From a virus, in IMG/VR virus record IMGVR_UViG_3300046557_000850, positions 1 through 52,562 of that record: a stretch of 52,562 bases of DNA, one strand, 5' to 3'. The notes beneath the pieces were generated by a model. That model did not search any database. It worked only from the letters and a program-made list of their open reading frames with translations, and had not been told where the DNA came from. The translations under genes were made by a program, and so were the position numbers. Below, one piece after another: positions 38,310 through 46,529 of the stretch (positions are counted from its first letter, which is position 1; each line of letters starts with the position of its first letter).

Positions 38310-38906
38310 ATGCTGGCACCCAACTTCACCGCAGCGAACTTTCTCGCTGCGATGCAGGCGTTGCTGCCGCGAGGTCGCGTGTGGCCACGCGACAGCGATG
38401 CCGTACAGACAAAAGTTCTATCAGGTCTTGCGCCAAGCTATGAACGCCAGACAGCTCGCGCGAACTATCTGCTGGTCGACGCGTTCCCTGCGACAACATA
38501 TGAATTGCTGCCCGAGTGGGAGTCCACGCTGGGACTGCCCGACCCATGTGCCGGCGCGGCACCAACCATACCGCAGCGGCGCAGCCAGGTTGTCGCGCGG
38601 TTCACTAATATCGGCGGCGCATCGATTCCGTACTTCGTCGGATTCGCGGCAAGCCTTGGTTACGTGGTGACGATCACCCAATTCACGCAGGCGCGTGCAG
38701 GGATGCTAAAGGCGGGAGATCCGTGCTGCGGATATGACTGGAATTTCGCCTGGAAGATCACTGCACCTTTGAGCACGGTCGTGCGCGCTGTCGCGGGTGC
38801 GATGGCGGCCGGTGACCCGCTGGCGGCGTGGGGCAACGCAGTACTCGAGTGCGAGTTCAAGGCGATTATGCCGGCGCACACGATTCCAATTTTTGCATAC
38901 GTATAA
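38310..38906 (+). CDS. DUF2313 tail protein (Mu gp48-like)
   Basis: 198 residues. LPRGRVWPRDSDAVQTKVLS, then TTYELLPEWESTLGLPDPCA and RRSQVVARFTNIGGASIPYF, matches DUF2313 (YmfQ/gp48), a wedge protein that links the baseplate to fibres. It precedes the fibre gene as in Mu. Confidence 0.95.
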   Translation: MLAPNFTAANFLAAMQALLPRGRVWPRDSDAVQTKVLSGLAPSYERQTARANYLLVDAFPATTYELLPEWESTLGLPDPCAGAAPTIPQRRSQVVARFTNIGGASIPYFVGFAASLGYVVTITQFTQARAGMLKAGDPCCGYDWNFAWKITAPLSTVVRAVAGAMAAGDPLAAWGNAVLECEFKAIMPAHTIPIFAYV

Positions 38907-38914
38907 GAGGCCAC

Positions 38915-39883
38915 ATGTTCCGAATTGACGACGCAACTGCGGCAACGTCTCTCCCGGCGCCGGAGGCAGCCGGCACTGAAGGCTACTTCACCGAAGGCAA
39001 TCCCACGGCTGGTACTCCTGCGACGAACGTGCGCGGATCGTGGTTAAACATGATTCAGGAAGAGTTGTGCGCGATCCTCGCGGCGGCCGGCATTACGCGC
39101 TCGAAGACCAGCTACAACCAGGTGAATGCAGCGCTGCAGAAGATGTATTCACCGGTGATTGGCTCTGCTCGCAAACTCGTAATGACTGTGACCGCAGCTT
39201 CGGCAGCGGCGACGCTGACGGCCGATGAGGTCGTCGTGGGCGCCGCACTGGGCGGACAGAAGTACATTCTTTCCAGCTTCAGCAAGACAATCAACCTCGC
39301 GACAACCGGCGCGGGCGGGATGGATACCGGTACGGCGCCCGTATCGGGCTATGTCGCGATTTATGCGATCTACAATCCGGCGACGGCTACAGCTGCACTG
39401 TTGGCCGCGAACGCAACGAGCGCGGTAGCGGGCAACGTGTACGGCGGGGCGAGTATGCCGGCCGGATACACTGCTAGTGCGCTGGTGTCGGTCGTGCCGA
39501 CGAATGCGAGCGGCCAGTTCGTTATATTCAAGCAACTCGACCGTTCAATCAAGATCGCCCAAGTCACCGCGTTTAGCACGACTACTGCGACCGGCAGCCC
39601 GACTAATCTTTCTATTAGCGGCGTAGTTCCTCCGAATGCGATCACGATCAGCGGGGCGCAGCAGGTCGGCACCAGTACAAATGCGGTTGTGAGCGGGCAA
39701 CTCTACTCCGACGCGTCGGGTGTTGGCAACGAGCCAAACATAGCAAATATTCCTGGCGCCGGGTCACAGATCACCGCCTTTAGAGATGTGTTTTTGGCGG
39801 CACAACAGACCGTCCGGTACGGGGTCTCCATTACGGCTGGCACGCTCAGTTATGTTCTCTTTATCACCGGATACACTTTCTGA
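38915..39883 (+). CDS. Tail fibre-type protein
   Basis: 322 residues. The first 70 (FRIDDATAATSLPAPEAAGT, then EGNPTAGTPATNVRGSWLNM and IQEELCAILAAAGI) are a common N-terminal fibre module that attaches to the baseplate. The rest is Ala/Thr/Ser/Gly-rich beta structure. It is likely a receptor-binding or fibre-base protein. The start at 38915 removes an overlapping upstream extension. Confidence 0.82.
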   Translation: MFRIDDATAATSLPAPEAAGTEGYFTEGNPTAGTPATNVRGSWLNMIQEELCAILAAAGITRSKTSYNQVNAALQKMYSPVIGSARKLVMTVTAASAAATLTADEVVVGAALGGQKYILSSFSKTINLATTGAGGMDTGTAPVSGYVAIYAIYNPATATAALLAANATSAVAGNVYGGASMPAGYTASALVSVVPTNASGQFVIFKQLDRSIKIAQVTAFSTTTATGSPTNLSISGVVPPNAITISGAQQVGTSTNAVVSGQLYSDASGVGNEPNIANIPGAGSQITAFRDVFLAAQQTVRYGVSITAGTLSYVLFITGYTF

Positions 39884-39884
39884 T

Positions 39885-40070
39885 ATGGCCACCTTGAACG
39901 TGCAATTCGCAGATTCGACAGAGCAAGTCATCAGCACTTACTTCGCAAGTCCGCAAGATCCAGTCGTATGGCAAAACCAGGGCACCGTGGAATCTACAGA
40001 TGCGCGATGGAAGGCGTTCGTCGATGCGCAACCATATCTTGTCCAGCAGGCCCTTCCTGCTGCTGACTAA
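39885..40070 (+). CDS. Small fibre-associated protein, 61 aa
   Basis: It starts two bases after the fibre stop and reads ATLNVQFADSTEQVISTYFA, then PQDPVVWQNQGTVESTDARW. Small proteins of this type follow fibre genes in many Burkholderia prophages. It may be a fibre chaperone or a minor tail component. Function uncertain. Confidence 0.65.
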   Translation: MATLNVQFADSTEQVISTYFASPQDPVVWQNQGTVESTDARWKAFVDAQPYLVQQALPAAD

Positions 40071-40142
40071 TGGTTGCCGTCACAGCGCCTGAGGATCGTT
40101 TCGACGTGGCAGCATCAGCGAAGATGCCGCCACTCGAGACTG

Positions 40143-41534
40143 CTAGTTAGTCTTGATCAAGTTTGGAAAACCAACGAGATCCCCGCGCAGAGGCGTCCCG
40201 TCAACATAGATGTTGAGATACTTTCCCGATTGATCAGCCCGCATGATTGTTCGCGCTTCGCCATCAGAGAATCGAACGCGCCGTCCCACTTGGAACTGCT
40301 TCAAATTCTCCTTCGTCGTCGTCACAAAAAATCCAGGGACTGTCCTTGCGATTCCGTGATCCCAGTTAGCATCTGTGAGATCAAATGCTGAGGTGGGGGG
40401 TGGAGCAATCTGGCTCGCGTTTACGTATCCGACTACGGCAAGAGGCAATGCTGAATATATAGCAATCATCGCGTAGGGCACTTTTCTCCCAATTCTCTTT
40501 TTGGGAGCCTCCTCGCCCATAAATGATGCCGAAGTGCGGAATGCGTTGATTGGCTTTTCGACGAAGAAGAAAATACCCAGGCCAAGTACGGCCGAAACGA
40601 CGGCGACCGCTGTCCCTAGGTTGAGGTGCTGGAAGATCTCAGGATTGCTGCCCGCAAGTGGTCGCAGGAACAGAAGAACAGGGAAGTGAAGAATATAGAG
40701 TGGATATGACAATTCACCGATCTGCCGGTCGAAGCGATTGGTCGCGGTGTAGCGAAACAGGACAGGAATCGCCATGCCAAAAAAGAGCAGGTGCCAGAAT
40801 GGCATCACCGTCTGTGAGAACGACAGAACGATTAGCGCCACGACGCCGACGAAGTAGCGCGGCTGAGCTGTAGGTCGGCTGAGGTGATACGCCAGGGCGC
40901 CTCCACCGAAGAATATGAACGACGCCGGGTAGAAGTAATAGTTGAACGAGTAGATGTCGCCCGACCGCAGATACGGCACCGGATCGAGCGGGAACTGCAG
41001 CACATTGATCGACAGCAGGTAGGCGCACCCGATCGCCACGAAAATGAATGTCTTCTTGGCGCTTTTCACCATGAACGGCGCGAGCAGGTAGAAGCCCAGC
41101 TCAACGGCAAGCGACCATGCTGGCGGATTCAGCGTCAGCGCAACAGGGTTCGCGCACTGTCCATCGATTGTCTTAACGCACACCAGATACGACAAGTCCT
41201 GCCCAAAGATAAAGGCGTTCTGAAAGATGAAGAACAGTTTGCCGGGCAGCGCGAGCGTTCTGAAGAAGTCGAATATCGCCTGGTGCGAGACCGCTACGGA
41301 GAGCACCAGGCCGATGTAATACGTTGGGAACAGGCGGAAAATTCGACTCTTGTAGAACAGGACCGGCGGGGTCGTCTTGTATTTTTCAGTCAACACCATC
41401 GCCATATAAAACCCGGAAATGATGAAGAAGAAATTCACGGCGTAAAAGGCGCCTATTCCCTTGAACCCCAATATTGTCGTGCCGGAATGTCCTGCCACAA
41501 CGGACAGGGCAAGGAAAAGTCTCAGAAGTCCCAT
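40143..41534 (-). CDS. Acyltransferase 3 family membrane protein (surface-modifying cargo)
   Basis: 463 residues with about ten transmembrane helices and acyltransferase-3 features: LRLFLALSVVAGHSGT (His near residue 16), YKSRIFRLFPTYYIGL, WSLAVELGFYLLAPF and FVEKPINAFR. The last 110 residues are periplasmic. Such enzymes O-acetylate LPS or other glycans. On the opposite strand right after the tail fibre, it is probably lysogenic-conversion cargo that alters the phage receptor. The gene looks AT-richer than its neighbours. The start is placed at 41534; the ribosome site is weak. Confidence 0.9.
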   Translation of the reverse strand: MGLLRLFLALSVVAGHSGTTILGFKGIGAFYAVNFFFIISGFYMAMVLTEKYKTTPPVLFYKSRIFRLFPTYYIGLVLSVAVSHQAIFDFFRTLALPGKLFFIFQNAFIFGQDLSYLVCVKTIDGQCANPVALTLNPPAWSLAVELGFYLLAPFMVKSAKKTFIFVAIGCAYLLSINVLQFPLDPVPYLRSGDIYSFNYYFYPASFIFFGGGALAYHLSRPTAQPRYFVGVVALIVLSFSQTVMPFWHLLFFGMAIPVLFRYTATNRFDRQIGELSYPLYILHFPVLLFLRPLAGSNPEIFQHLNLGTAVAVVSAVLGLGIFFFVEKPINAFRTSASFMGEEAPKKRIGRKVPYAMIAIYSALPLAVVGYVNASQIAPPPTSAFDLTDANWDHGIARTVPGFFVTTTKENLKQFQVGRRVRFSDGEARTIMRADQSGKYLNIYVDGTPLRGDLVGFPNLIKTN

Positions 41535-41668
41535 TTTTATTGGCTGTGCAAACCTGGCGGACACGCCATTTTCGCGGCGTCTCTCGATCCGCCTGGCGGG
41601 TTGTAAGGATGCGTGATGATACATCAGGTTTCGTAAGGACTGACTTTAGCCGGACCGCGTAATAGCAA

Positions 41669-42376
41669 TTACCACCGGTACCCAAGCGTAACCATGTGCG
41701 CCGCCCTGAATCCGAGTGGAACATTGCTGTTGCTGACGTTCTTCGACGGCGTGCTGATGTAGGTGTATCGCATCGTTACGCGCTTGTACGCGACGGATGC
41801 GCCGGCCACCCATGTGAGCTGTGGTTTAGGGTCGTGCGCCAGCGTCTCGACCGAGCCTTGCGGCCCCCATGGACTGGTGGCGGACACGACAGTCATGGTA
41901 GACGTCCACGTCCCCTTGAAGATGGCCGGGCCGCCCTCGACGCTGAAGCGCCAGTTGCCCACCTCGTAGTACGGTTCGATCGTCAGCGCGATTGCCTGGA
42001 GCGAGCCGCCCGTGTCGAAGTAGCGCATCGGTCCGCACGAGCCATTGCATGCCTTCGTCACCGGGTTGTAGCCACCGATGCCATTTGCATAGTCCGACGC
42101 ATCGGGTACGGCATCCCCCTGAATCTTGGCGGTGCCGAAATACATGTACGAGAGGTTCACGTCGACGCCAGGAATCCACGAGCCGCGCGAGTAGGGCAGA
42201 GCAGTGACACCCACGCCAATGCGGCCGGCGGGAACGCGAAGCTTCAGGTGATGGCTGAAACCATCCTGGTAGTACATCCCATCGCCCATTGCCGTGAAGT
42301 TCGTGGCACCGAGCCCGGCTTCAGCATGAAAGAACGATTCAGCGTGCGCACCCGCAGCGGCGCAGCCGAGCGACAT
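41669..42376 (-). CDS. Putative outer-membrane beta-barrel protein (cargo)
   Basis: 235 residues from the ATG 42376, two bases after the stop of the upstream regulator, so probably coupled. AAAGAHA before ESFF looks like a signal-peptidase site, but the leader from this ATG is only 12 residues, too short for a normal signal. The body has alternating polar/hydrophobic strands and ends AHMVTLGYRW, a C-terminal aromatic typical of outer-membrane barrels. A 5' frameshift or an unusual start may hide the true leader. Possibly another surface modifier. Confidence 0.65.
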   Translation of the reverse strand: MSLGCAAAGAHAESFFHAEAGLGATNFTAMGDGMYYQDGFSHHLKLRVPAGRIGVGVTALPYSRGSWIPGVDVNLSYMYFGTAKIQGDAVPDASDYANGIGGYNPVTKACNGSCGPMRYFDTGGSLQAIALTIEPYYEVGNWRFSVEGGPAIFKGTWTSTMTVVSATSPWGPQGSVETLAHDPKPQLTWVAGASVAYKRVTMRYTYISTPSKNVSNSNVPLGFRAAHMVTLGYRW

Positions 42377-42378
42377 CG

Positions 42379-42663
42379 CTACGGCTGCTGCTCTCCATCC
42401 GCCAAGTCGATGATGGCGCCGATCTCGCGACCGCGCGCATGTAGTTGCTCGACGCTGGTGATAGGGCCGTACATGAGCTGCCAGTTGGCCATGCCGTATA
42501 TCAGGACATGAAAGCCCATCTCGCGCTTGTCCTCGTCGGAAAGGTACTTGTGGAACTGCCGTCCCGTTGCGATGCCGAACATCCGGGCCATCTGAGTGTT
42601 CGTAAATGACAGTTGCTCTTTGAGGAGCCGAAGCCCTTGCTGAGGGGGTGCCTGATAGTGCAT
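42379..42663 (-). CDS. Small DNA-binding regulator of the cargo operon (paralogue of 47933-48190)
   Basis: 94 residues starting MHYQAPPQQGLRLLKEQLSF. The helical region TNTQMARMFGIATGRQFHKY is helix-turn-helix-like. It aligns end to end with the protein at 47933-48190: MKYNAP versus MHYQAP at the start, LFG..GGQQWRKY versus MFG..TGRQFHKY, and R(E)IGA.I at the end. This alignment fixes the start. It is expressed from the operator-containing promoter at 42767 and probably represses it. Confidence 0.72.
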   Translation of the reverse strand: MHYQAPPQQGLRLLKEQLSFTNTQMARMFGIATGRQFHKYLSDEDKREMGFHVLIYGMANWQLMYGPITSVEQLHARGREIGAIIDLADGEQQP

Positions 42664-42766
42664 GGGCGGCCGTTCCAATGGGATGCGCGAATGCGCGAAA
42701 AGTGAGTCGCATGGTAGTTCCTTTCGGAGTATCGGGCACAGCGAAGTGCGTAGCCCTGTGAAGTGA

Positions 42767-42794
42767 AGAATATCACCCCTAGGGTGATTGTCAA
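42767..42794 (-). promoter_or_regulatory. Cargo promoter with palindromic operator between -35 and -10
   Basis: On the minus strand, TTGACA (42794-42789, perfect -35), 16 bases, then TATTCT (42772-42767). The spacer is filled by the palindrome ATCACCCCTAGGGTGAT (42772-42788, 7-bp arms). An operator in this place would give tight repression, most simply by the regulator at 42379. Confidence 0.78.
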
Positions 42795-42818
42795 GCACCT
42801 AAAAACGATTCGACCAAC

Positions 42819-42841
42819 AGCCGCCTAGAGCGGCTTTTTTT
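42819..42841 (+). terminator. Intrinsic terminator before the lysis genes
   Basis: AGCCGC and GCGGCT with a CTAGA-type loop, then seven T. The next start codon is at 42856. Confidence 0.8.
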
Positions 42842-42855
42842 ACGCCCGGGGCCCA

Positions 42856-43215
42856 ATGGAAGCCAAAGACATGTTGACGATGCCCGATCCGGAGTTTCGC
42901 GCGCACGTTGTCGAATACCTTGTTGCGCACGACGCAGCAATTTCTGAAAACACCAAGGTCACGCGCAAGGTGGAGGCGACAGCCGATCAGGTCGCCGAGG
43001 ACACTGCACTTATTCGCAGCATTCTGAGCGACGTCGCTGCCGGCGCGCGGTTCATGTGTCGTCTCGCAGCTGCGTGGCGGTTCTTTCAGAGACAGGTGTT
43101 CATTCCCATCATCCTGCCGCTGCTCGGGCTCTACGGCTTCTGGTTCTACACCCAGTTCCATCGCTTCCCCGGCTGGTTGGCTGACTGCTTCAAATTCCTG
43201 ATGGCGGTGATATGA
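42856..43215 (+). CDS. Membrane protein upstream of the endolysin (possible holin)
   Basis: 119 residues. Residues 1-60 are polar and helical (PEFRAHVVEYLVAHDAAISE), and there is one strong transmembrane helix (FIPIILPLLGLYGFWFYTQF) plus a weaker C-terminal hydrophobic end (LADCFKFLMAVI). Its stop overlaps the endolysin start (ATGA). Position suggests a holin or antiholin, but the topology (large N-terminal soluble part) is unusual, and a better holin is found at 46526. Confidence 0.55.
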   Translation: MEAKDMLTMPDPEFRAHVVEYLVAHDAAISENTKVTRKVEATADQVAEDTALIRSILSDVAAGARFMCRLAAAWRFFQRQVFIPIILPLLGLYGFWFYTQFHRFPGWLADCFKFLMAVI

Positions 43216-43784
43216 ACCTGACGACCTCCATCATTGCGGCCGGCTGCGGCGCGACGCAGTTGCGGGCCGCGCAGTGGGTCCAGCCGATCCAGGCGGCATG
43301 CAATCGCTATCAGATCGTCGAGCCGCTGGATGTGGCCGCGTTTCTCGCGACCATAGGTGTCGAGTCTGTGTATCTCGGCTACACGCGCGAGATCTGGGGG
43401 CCGACGGCCGCGCAACGCGCGTATGAGCCGCCGTCAAAGAAGGCGGCAGAACTGGGCAATACGAAAGCCGGCGATGGTCGGCTTTTTTGTGGCCGCGGCC
43501 TCATCCAGATCACCGGTCGGCGCAACTACACGCTCGCGGCAGTCGGGCTCGACCTCGATCTCCTGAATCATCCGGAACTGCTCGAGCATCCGGCCGAGGC
43601 CGCGATGTCAGCGGCCTGGTACTGGTCGAGTCGAAAACTGGGGGTTCTGGCACTCGCCGGCAATTTTCTCGGTGTGTCGCGCGCGGTGAATATCGGCAGC
43701 GCAACTTCGAAGGCAATGCCGAACGGATGGATTGACAGGGCGGCGCTCTACGGCGCCGCAAAGAAGGTGCTGGGAATCGTCTAG
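43212..43784 (+). CDS. Endolysin, glycoside hydrolase family 19
   Basis: 190 residues. ATIGVESVYLGYTREIWGPT holds the catalytic Glu of GH19 enzymes, and GRGLIQITGRRNYTLAAVGL and LEHPAEAAMSAAWYWSSRKL are the standard substrate-cleft motifs. Family members cut peptidoglycan in phages. No signal or SAR sequence is seen, so export needs a holin. Confidence 0.95.
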   Translation: MNLTTSIIAAGCGATQLRAAQWVQPIQAACNRYQIVEPLDVAAFLATIGVESVYLGYTREIWGPTAAQRAYEPPSKKAAELGNTKAGDGRLFCGRGLIQITGRRNYTLAAVGLDLDLLNHPELLEHPAEAAMSAAWYWSSRKLGVLALAGNFLGVSRAVNIGSATSKAMPNGWIDRAALYGAAKKVLGIV

Positions 43785-43812
43785 CTGTAGCAAATCGTCT
43801 GTCACACGAGCA

Positions 43813-43833
43813 AGCCGCGCAGCGGCTTTTTTT
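43813..43833 (+). terminator. Intrinsic terminator after the endolysin
   Basis: AGCCGC and GCGGCT with a GCA loop and seven T. It has the same stem as the terminator at 42819. The next gene starts at 43851. Confidence 0.85.
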
Positions 43834-43850
43834 ACGCCTGAAGGAAATCA

Positions 43851-44264
43851 ATGGCCTCGAATCTCAAGTACAGTGCGGCGCTGAAAACATCGCAACAGAC
43901 GGCAATCTCGACCGCCGCAGGTGCGTCCGCCGTTCTCACCCTCTACAGCGGCACTCAGCCCGCGTCGCCTGATACGGCTGTGAGTTCCCAAGTGGCGCTC
44001 TCGACGCATACGTGCGCGGCAACGTTCGGCAGTGCTTCGGCTGGCGTGCTCACGGTGGGTGCGATCGGCAACGGCACCGGCACCGCGGGCGCGGGCGCCG
44101 GCACCGCGGCCACCTGGTATCGCCTCACGACCTCGGGCGGCACGGCTCTGGTTGACGGCACGGTGGGTACTTCTGGCGCCGACCTGAATCTCACCGGCAC
44201 GACCAGCATCGCTACGGGCCAGACGGTTTCCATCGCGTCGTGGACTCTGACCAACAGCAATTGA
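43851..44264 (+). CDS. Virion surface-type protein, 137 aa
   Basis: A Gly/Ala/Thr/Ser-rich protein (NLKYSAALKTSQQTAISTAA, then GAIGNGTGTAGAGAGTAATW). All-beta, no membrane segment. It belongs to the group of secreted-looking phage decoration or adhesion proteins that flank fibre-like genes. Together with the next two genes it forms a structural cluster inserted between endolysin and holin. Confidence 0.65.
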   Translation: MASNLKYSAALKTSQQTAISTAAGASAVLTLYSGTQPASPDTAVSSQVALSTHTCAATFGSASAGVLTVGAIGNGTGTAGAGAGTAATWYRLTTSGGTALVDGTVGTSGADLNLTGTTSIATGQTVSIASWTLTNSN

Positions 44265-44284
44265 TCTCGTAACCGGAGGCTCGC

Positions 44285-45775
44285 ATGGGAAGCCTATCCG
44301 GCTCCACTGCTGTAAATGCGGCCGTCGTCAACCTCAGTTCGCCAGCGCAGACCGACTGGATTCAGTTCCCGCAAAGCTGGACCGCCGTCAACCGCAAGAG
44401 TGGTGGTGGCTCGACAATCGGGCTGCCGACCGTTCTGGGGACGCATACCGGCGACGTGTTCAACGGTGCGCCGGCTGGCATCACCTGGACTGATGGCACG
44501 CCCGCGGCGAGTGGCACAGCGTCGGTCGATGGCATCTTTGCGCCTAGTATCGCTTCTGGGTCCGTGGGCGATGGTATTCAGCTCACGTTCCCTGCAGACA
44601 CCAACTCGCGCACGGTCGTGATCGCCTGGGGCGCGTTCTACGCCACAGCAAAGCTCGTCGCGACGCTTTCGGACGGCAGCGCAACGGCGGTGACGCACCA
44701 GCAGGCGGCGACTGGCGCGGACACGGCGAAGGGCTACCTGACGACGCTGACGTATAGCGCCAACTCAGCATCGCAGACGCTCACCATTGCGATGACGCTC
44801 ACGGCCGTCACTGCAAACCAGTACTCCAATATCACGCTGTCGGCGGCGAAATACCTGACGGCGGCGACGACGATAACTGGCTCGGGCGCATCGACGCAGG
44901 CACCCAACGTATCGTCGGCTTCAGGGGCGATCTCGATCGGCGGCTCCGCTGCAAGCGCGCAGGCCGCCAATGCTTCATCTGCATCCGGAGCGGTCAAGGT
45001 ATCCGGCGTAGGTGCATCCACTCAGGCGCCGAATATCAGCGCTGTTGTCGGCGCAGTCGTCGTGAGCGGCGCCGCGGCGTCGAACCAGGCACTCAACACT
45101 GATAGCGCGACTGGCTCTGTTCGGGTCTCCGGCTCAGGCGCGTCTTCGCAGTCGCCCAATGGCTCGGCCGCGTCTGGGTCGATTGCGGTCACTGGCACTG
45201 CGTCAAGCACGCAGGCGTCGAACGTCTCGAATGCTTCTGGCGCAATTGGCAACGTCGTTCAAGGGGCTGCCGCGAGCACTCAAGCACCGAACGTTTCTGC
45301 GGCATCCGGAAGCGTTGCCGTCTCGGGCTCGATCTCGTCGACGCAGGGCAAAAACGTGTCGGTGGGTGCTGGTGCTGTCGCTGTTGGCGGGGCGGCTGCG
45401 TCACTACAGGGCGCCAATGTCTCTGCGGCTTCGGGTTCGGTCGGCTGGCCGCCAATTACCGCCTCAGCAGCATCGACACAGGCGCGCAACGCCTCGGCCG
45501 CCGTTGGCGTGGTTCGCGTCACCGGCGCGGCGAGCGCCACGCAGCAGCCGGACGTCTCCAGCGCAGCCGGCAGCGTCACGAGCGGCATCGTCGGAAGCGC
45601 TGCGAGCGTACAGCAGGCGAACGTGAGTGCGGCAACAGCCTATGTGGTGCCGCTGACTATTGAGGCTGCCACGCTTGTCCCGGCATATGCCGAGAGCCGC
45701 ATTGTCGGTGTCACCGCTGAAGAGCGAATCTTGGCCGTGTATGCCGAGACCCGGATACTCGGCGCCGCTGCCTAA
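44285..45775 (+). CDS. Repeat-rich fibre-like protein
   Basis: 496 residues. Residues 1-195 are a beta-rich N-terminal domain (WIQFPQSWTAVNRKSGGGST). Residues 199-458 are twelve tandem copies of a 21-residue unit, consensus G.(A/S)ASTQAPNVSAASGSV.V. The C-terminus has AYAESRIVGVTAEERILAVY, a short three-fold motif typical of such proteins. It is likely a long thin surface or fibre protein. The copy number can vary by slippage, so it could change length between isolates. Confidence 0.75.
   Translation: MGSLSGSTAVNAAVVNLSSPAQTDWIQFPQSWTAVNRKSGGGSTIGLPTVLGTHTGDVFNGAPAGITWTDGTPAASGTASVDGIFAPSIASGSVGDGIQLTFPADTNSRTVVIAWGAFYATAKLVATLSDGSATAVTHQQAATGADTAKGYLTTLTYSANSASQTLTIAMTLTAVTANQYSNITLSAAKYLTAATTITGSGASTQAPNVSSASGAISIGGSAASAQAANASSASGAVKVSGVGASTQAPNISAVVGAVVVSGAAASNQALNTDSATGSVRVSGSGASSQSPNGSAASGSIAVTGTASSTQASNVSNASGAIGNVVQGAAASTQAPNVSAASGSVAVSGSISSTQGKNVSVGAGAVAVGGAAASLQGANVSAASGSVGWPPITASAASTQARNASAAVGVVRVTGAASATQQPDVSSAAGSVTSGIVGSAASVQQANVSAATAYVVPLTIEAATLVPAYAESRIVGVTAEERILAVYAETRILGAAA
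44879..45658 (+). repeat. Twelve tandem 21-residue (about 63-bp) coding repeats
   Basis: Units begin at residues 199, 220, 241, 262, 283, 304, 327, 348, 369, 393, 414 and 437 of the protein. Most are exactly 21 residues and a few carry 2-3 extra residues. At DNA level they are diverged, so the array is old or under selection for variety. Confidence 0.85.
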
Positions 45776-45789
45776 ACTCAGGAGCATGC

Positions 45790-46119
45790 ATGGCAGTTCA
45801 AACAACCATCCCTGTCATCGAGAAGGATCCATCAGCCTTCCTCGCATATGGGTTCGACCTTTCGGTGCCGTACACGCCGCAGGGGAAGCCGTATCTTGCG
45901 GCGGGCGAGACTGTCACGTCGCTAACTGTGACGGCCGACCCCGGCATCGACATCGCGTCCAGCGGCATCCATAGCAACCAGCTTGGCGTTGCCTCGCAGG
46001 TCGTCGCGTGGATTGGCGGCGGCACGTTGGCAGAGCAGTATCAGGTTCACTTTCTCTTCACGACCAGTCTAGGCAATCAGGACACCCGCACGCTCACGCT
46101 GAGTCTGGTTCAGAAGTAA
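45790..46119 (+). CDS. Virion surface-type protein, 109 aa
   Basis: AVQTTIPVIEKDPSAFLAYG, then LTVTADPGIDIASSGIHSNQ. All-beta, resembling small immunoglobulin-like or spike-decoration proteins found behind phage fibre genes. It is the third gene of the structural cluster. Function inferred from position only. Confidence 0.65.
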   Translation: MAVQTTIPVIEKDPSAFLAYGFDLSVPYTPQGKPYLAAGETVTSLTVTADPGIDIASSGIHSNQLGVASQVVAWIGGGTLAEQYQVHFLFTTSLGNQDTRTLTLSLVQK

Positions 46120-46140
46120 TTCCGTCCAACTCCATATGAG

Positions 46141-46163
46141 GCCCGCATGCGCGGGCTTTTTTT
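46141..46163 (+). terminator. Intrinsic terminator
   Basis: GCCCGC, an ATGC loop and GCGGGC, then seven T. The HNH gene starts at the very next base (46164). Confidence 0.85.
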
Positions 46164-46529
46164 ATGCCCATCGTCAAACACCTTATCGATGCTGCGAAAG
46201 GCAAGCATCCGATCACTGCTGCGCGCTCGGGTCATTGGCCAACGGTGCGCAAGCGGCATCTCGCGCTGCACCCGGTCTGCGAGGTGTGCGGCGGCAACGA
46301 GAAGCTGGAAGTGCATCACCGGCGGCCATTTCACCTGCACCCGGATCTCGAACTCGACCCGGCCAATCTCGTGACGCTCTGCGAATCGAAAAAGAGCGGG
46401 GTGAACTGTCATCTCTGGTTCGGCCATCTCGGCAATTTCCGTAGCTTCAACGTGGATGTCCTGCTCGATGCCGCGATCTGGCTGGGCAAGCTGAAGAGCC
46501 GCCCTCTCTCCGACAAGGAGCTGAAATGA
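46164..46529 (+). CDS. HNH endonuclease
   Basis: 121 residues: HPVCEVCGGNEKLEVHHRRP, then HPDLELDPANLVTLCE and CHLWFGHLG. The Cys pairs and HH...N...H residues of HNH nucleases are complete. It lies away from terminase among late genes, so could be a selfish homing gene or a DNA-processing enzyme. It starts straight after the terminator T tract, so its ribosome site lies in or before the hairpin. Confidence 0.88.
   Translation: MPIVKHLIDAAKGKHPITAARSGHWPTVRKRHLALHPVCEVCGGNEKLEVHHRRPFHLHPDLELDPANLVTLCESKKSGVNCHLWFGHLGNFRSFNVDVLLDAAIWLGKLKSRPLSDKELK

Noticed and set aside
41669-42739. 356-residue version of the outer-membrane protein
   Set aside because: The first 120 codons overlap the regulator in another frame and show no protein-like features, although a ribosome-site-like sequence precedes an in-frame ATG at 42712.
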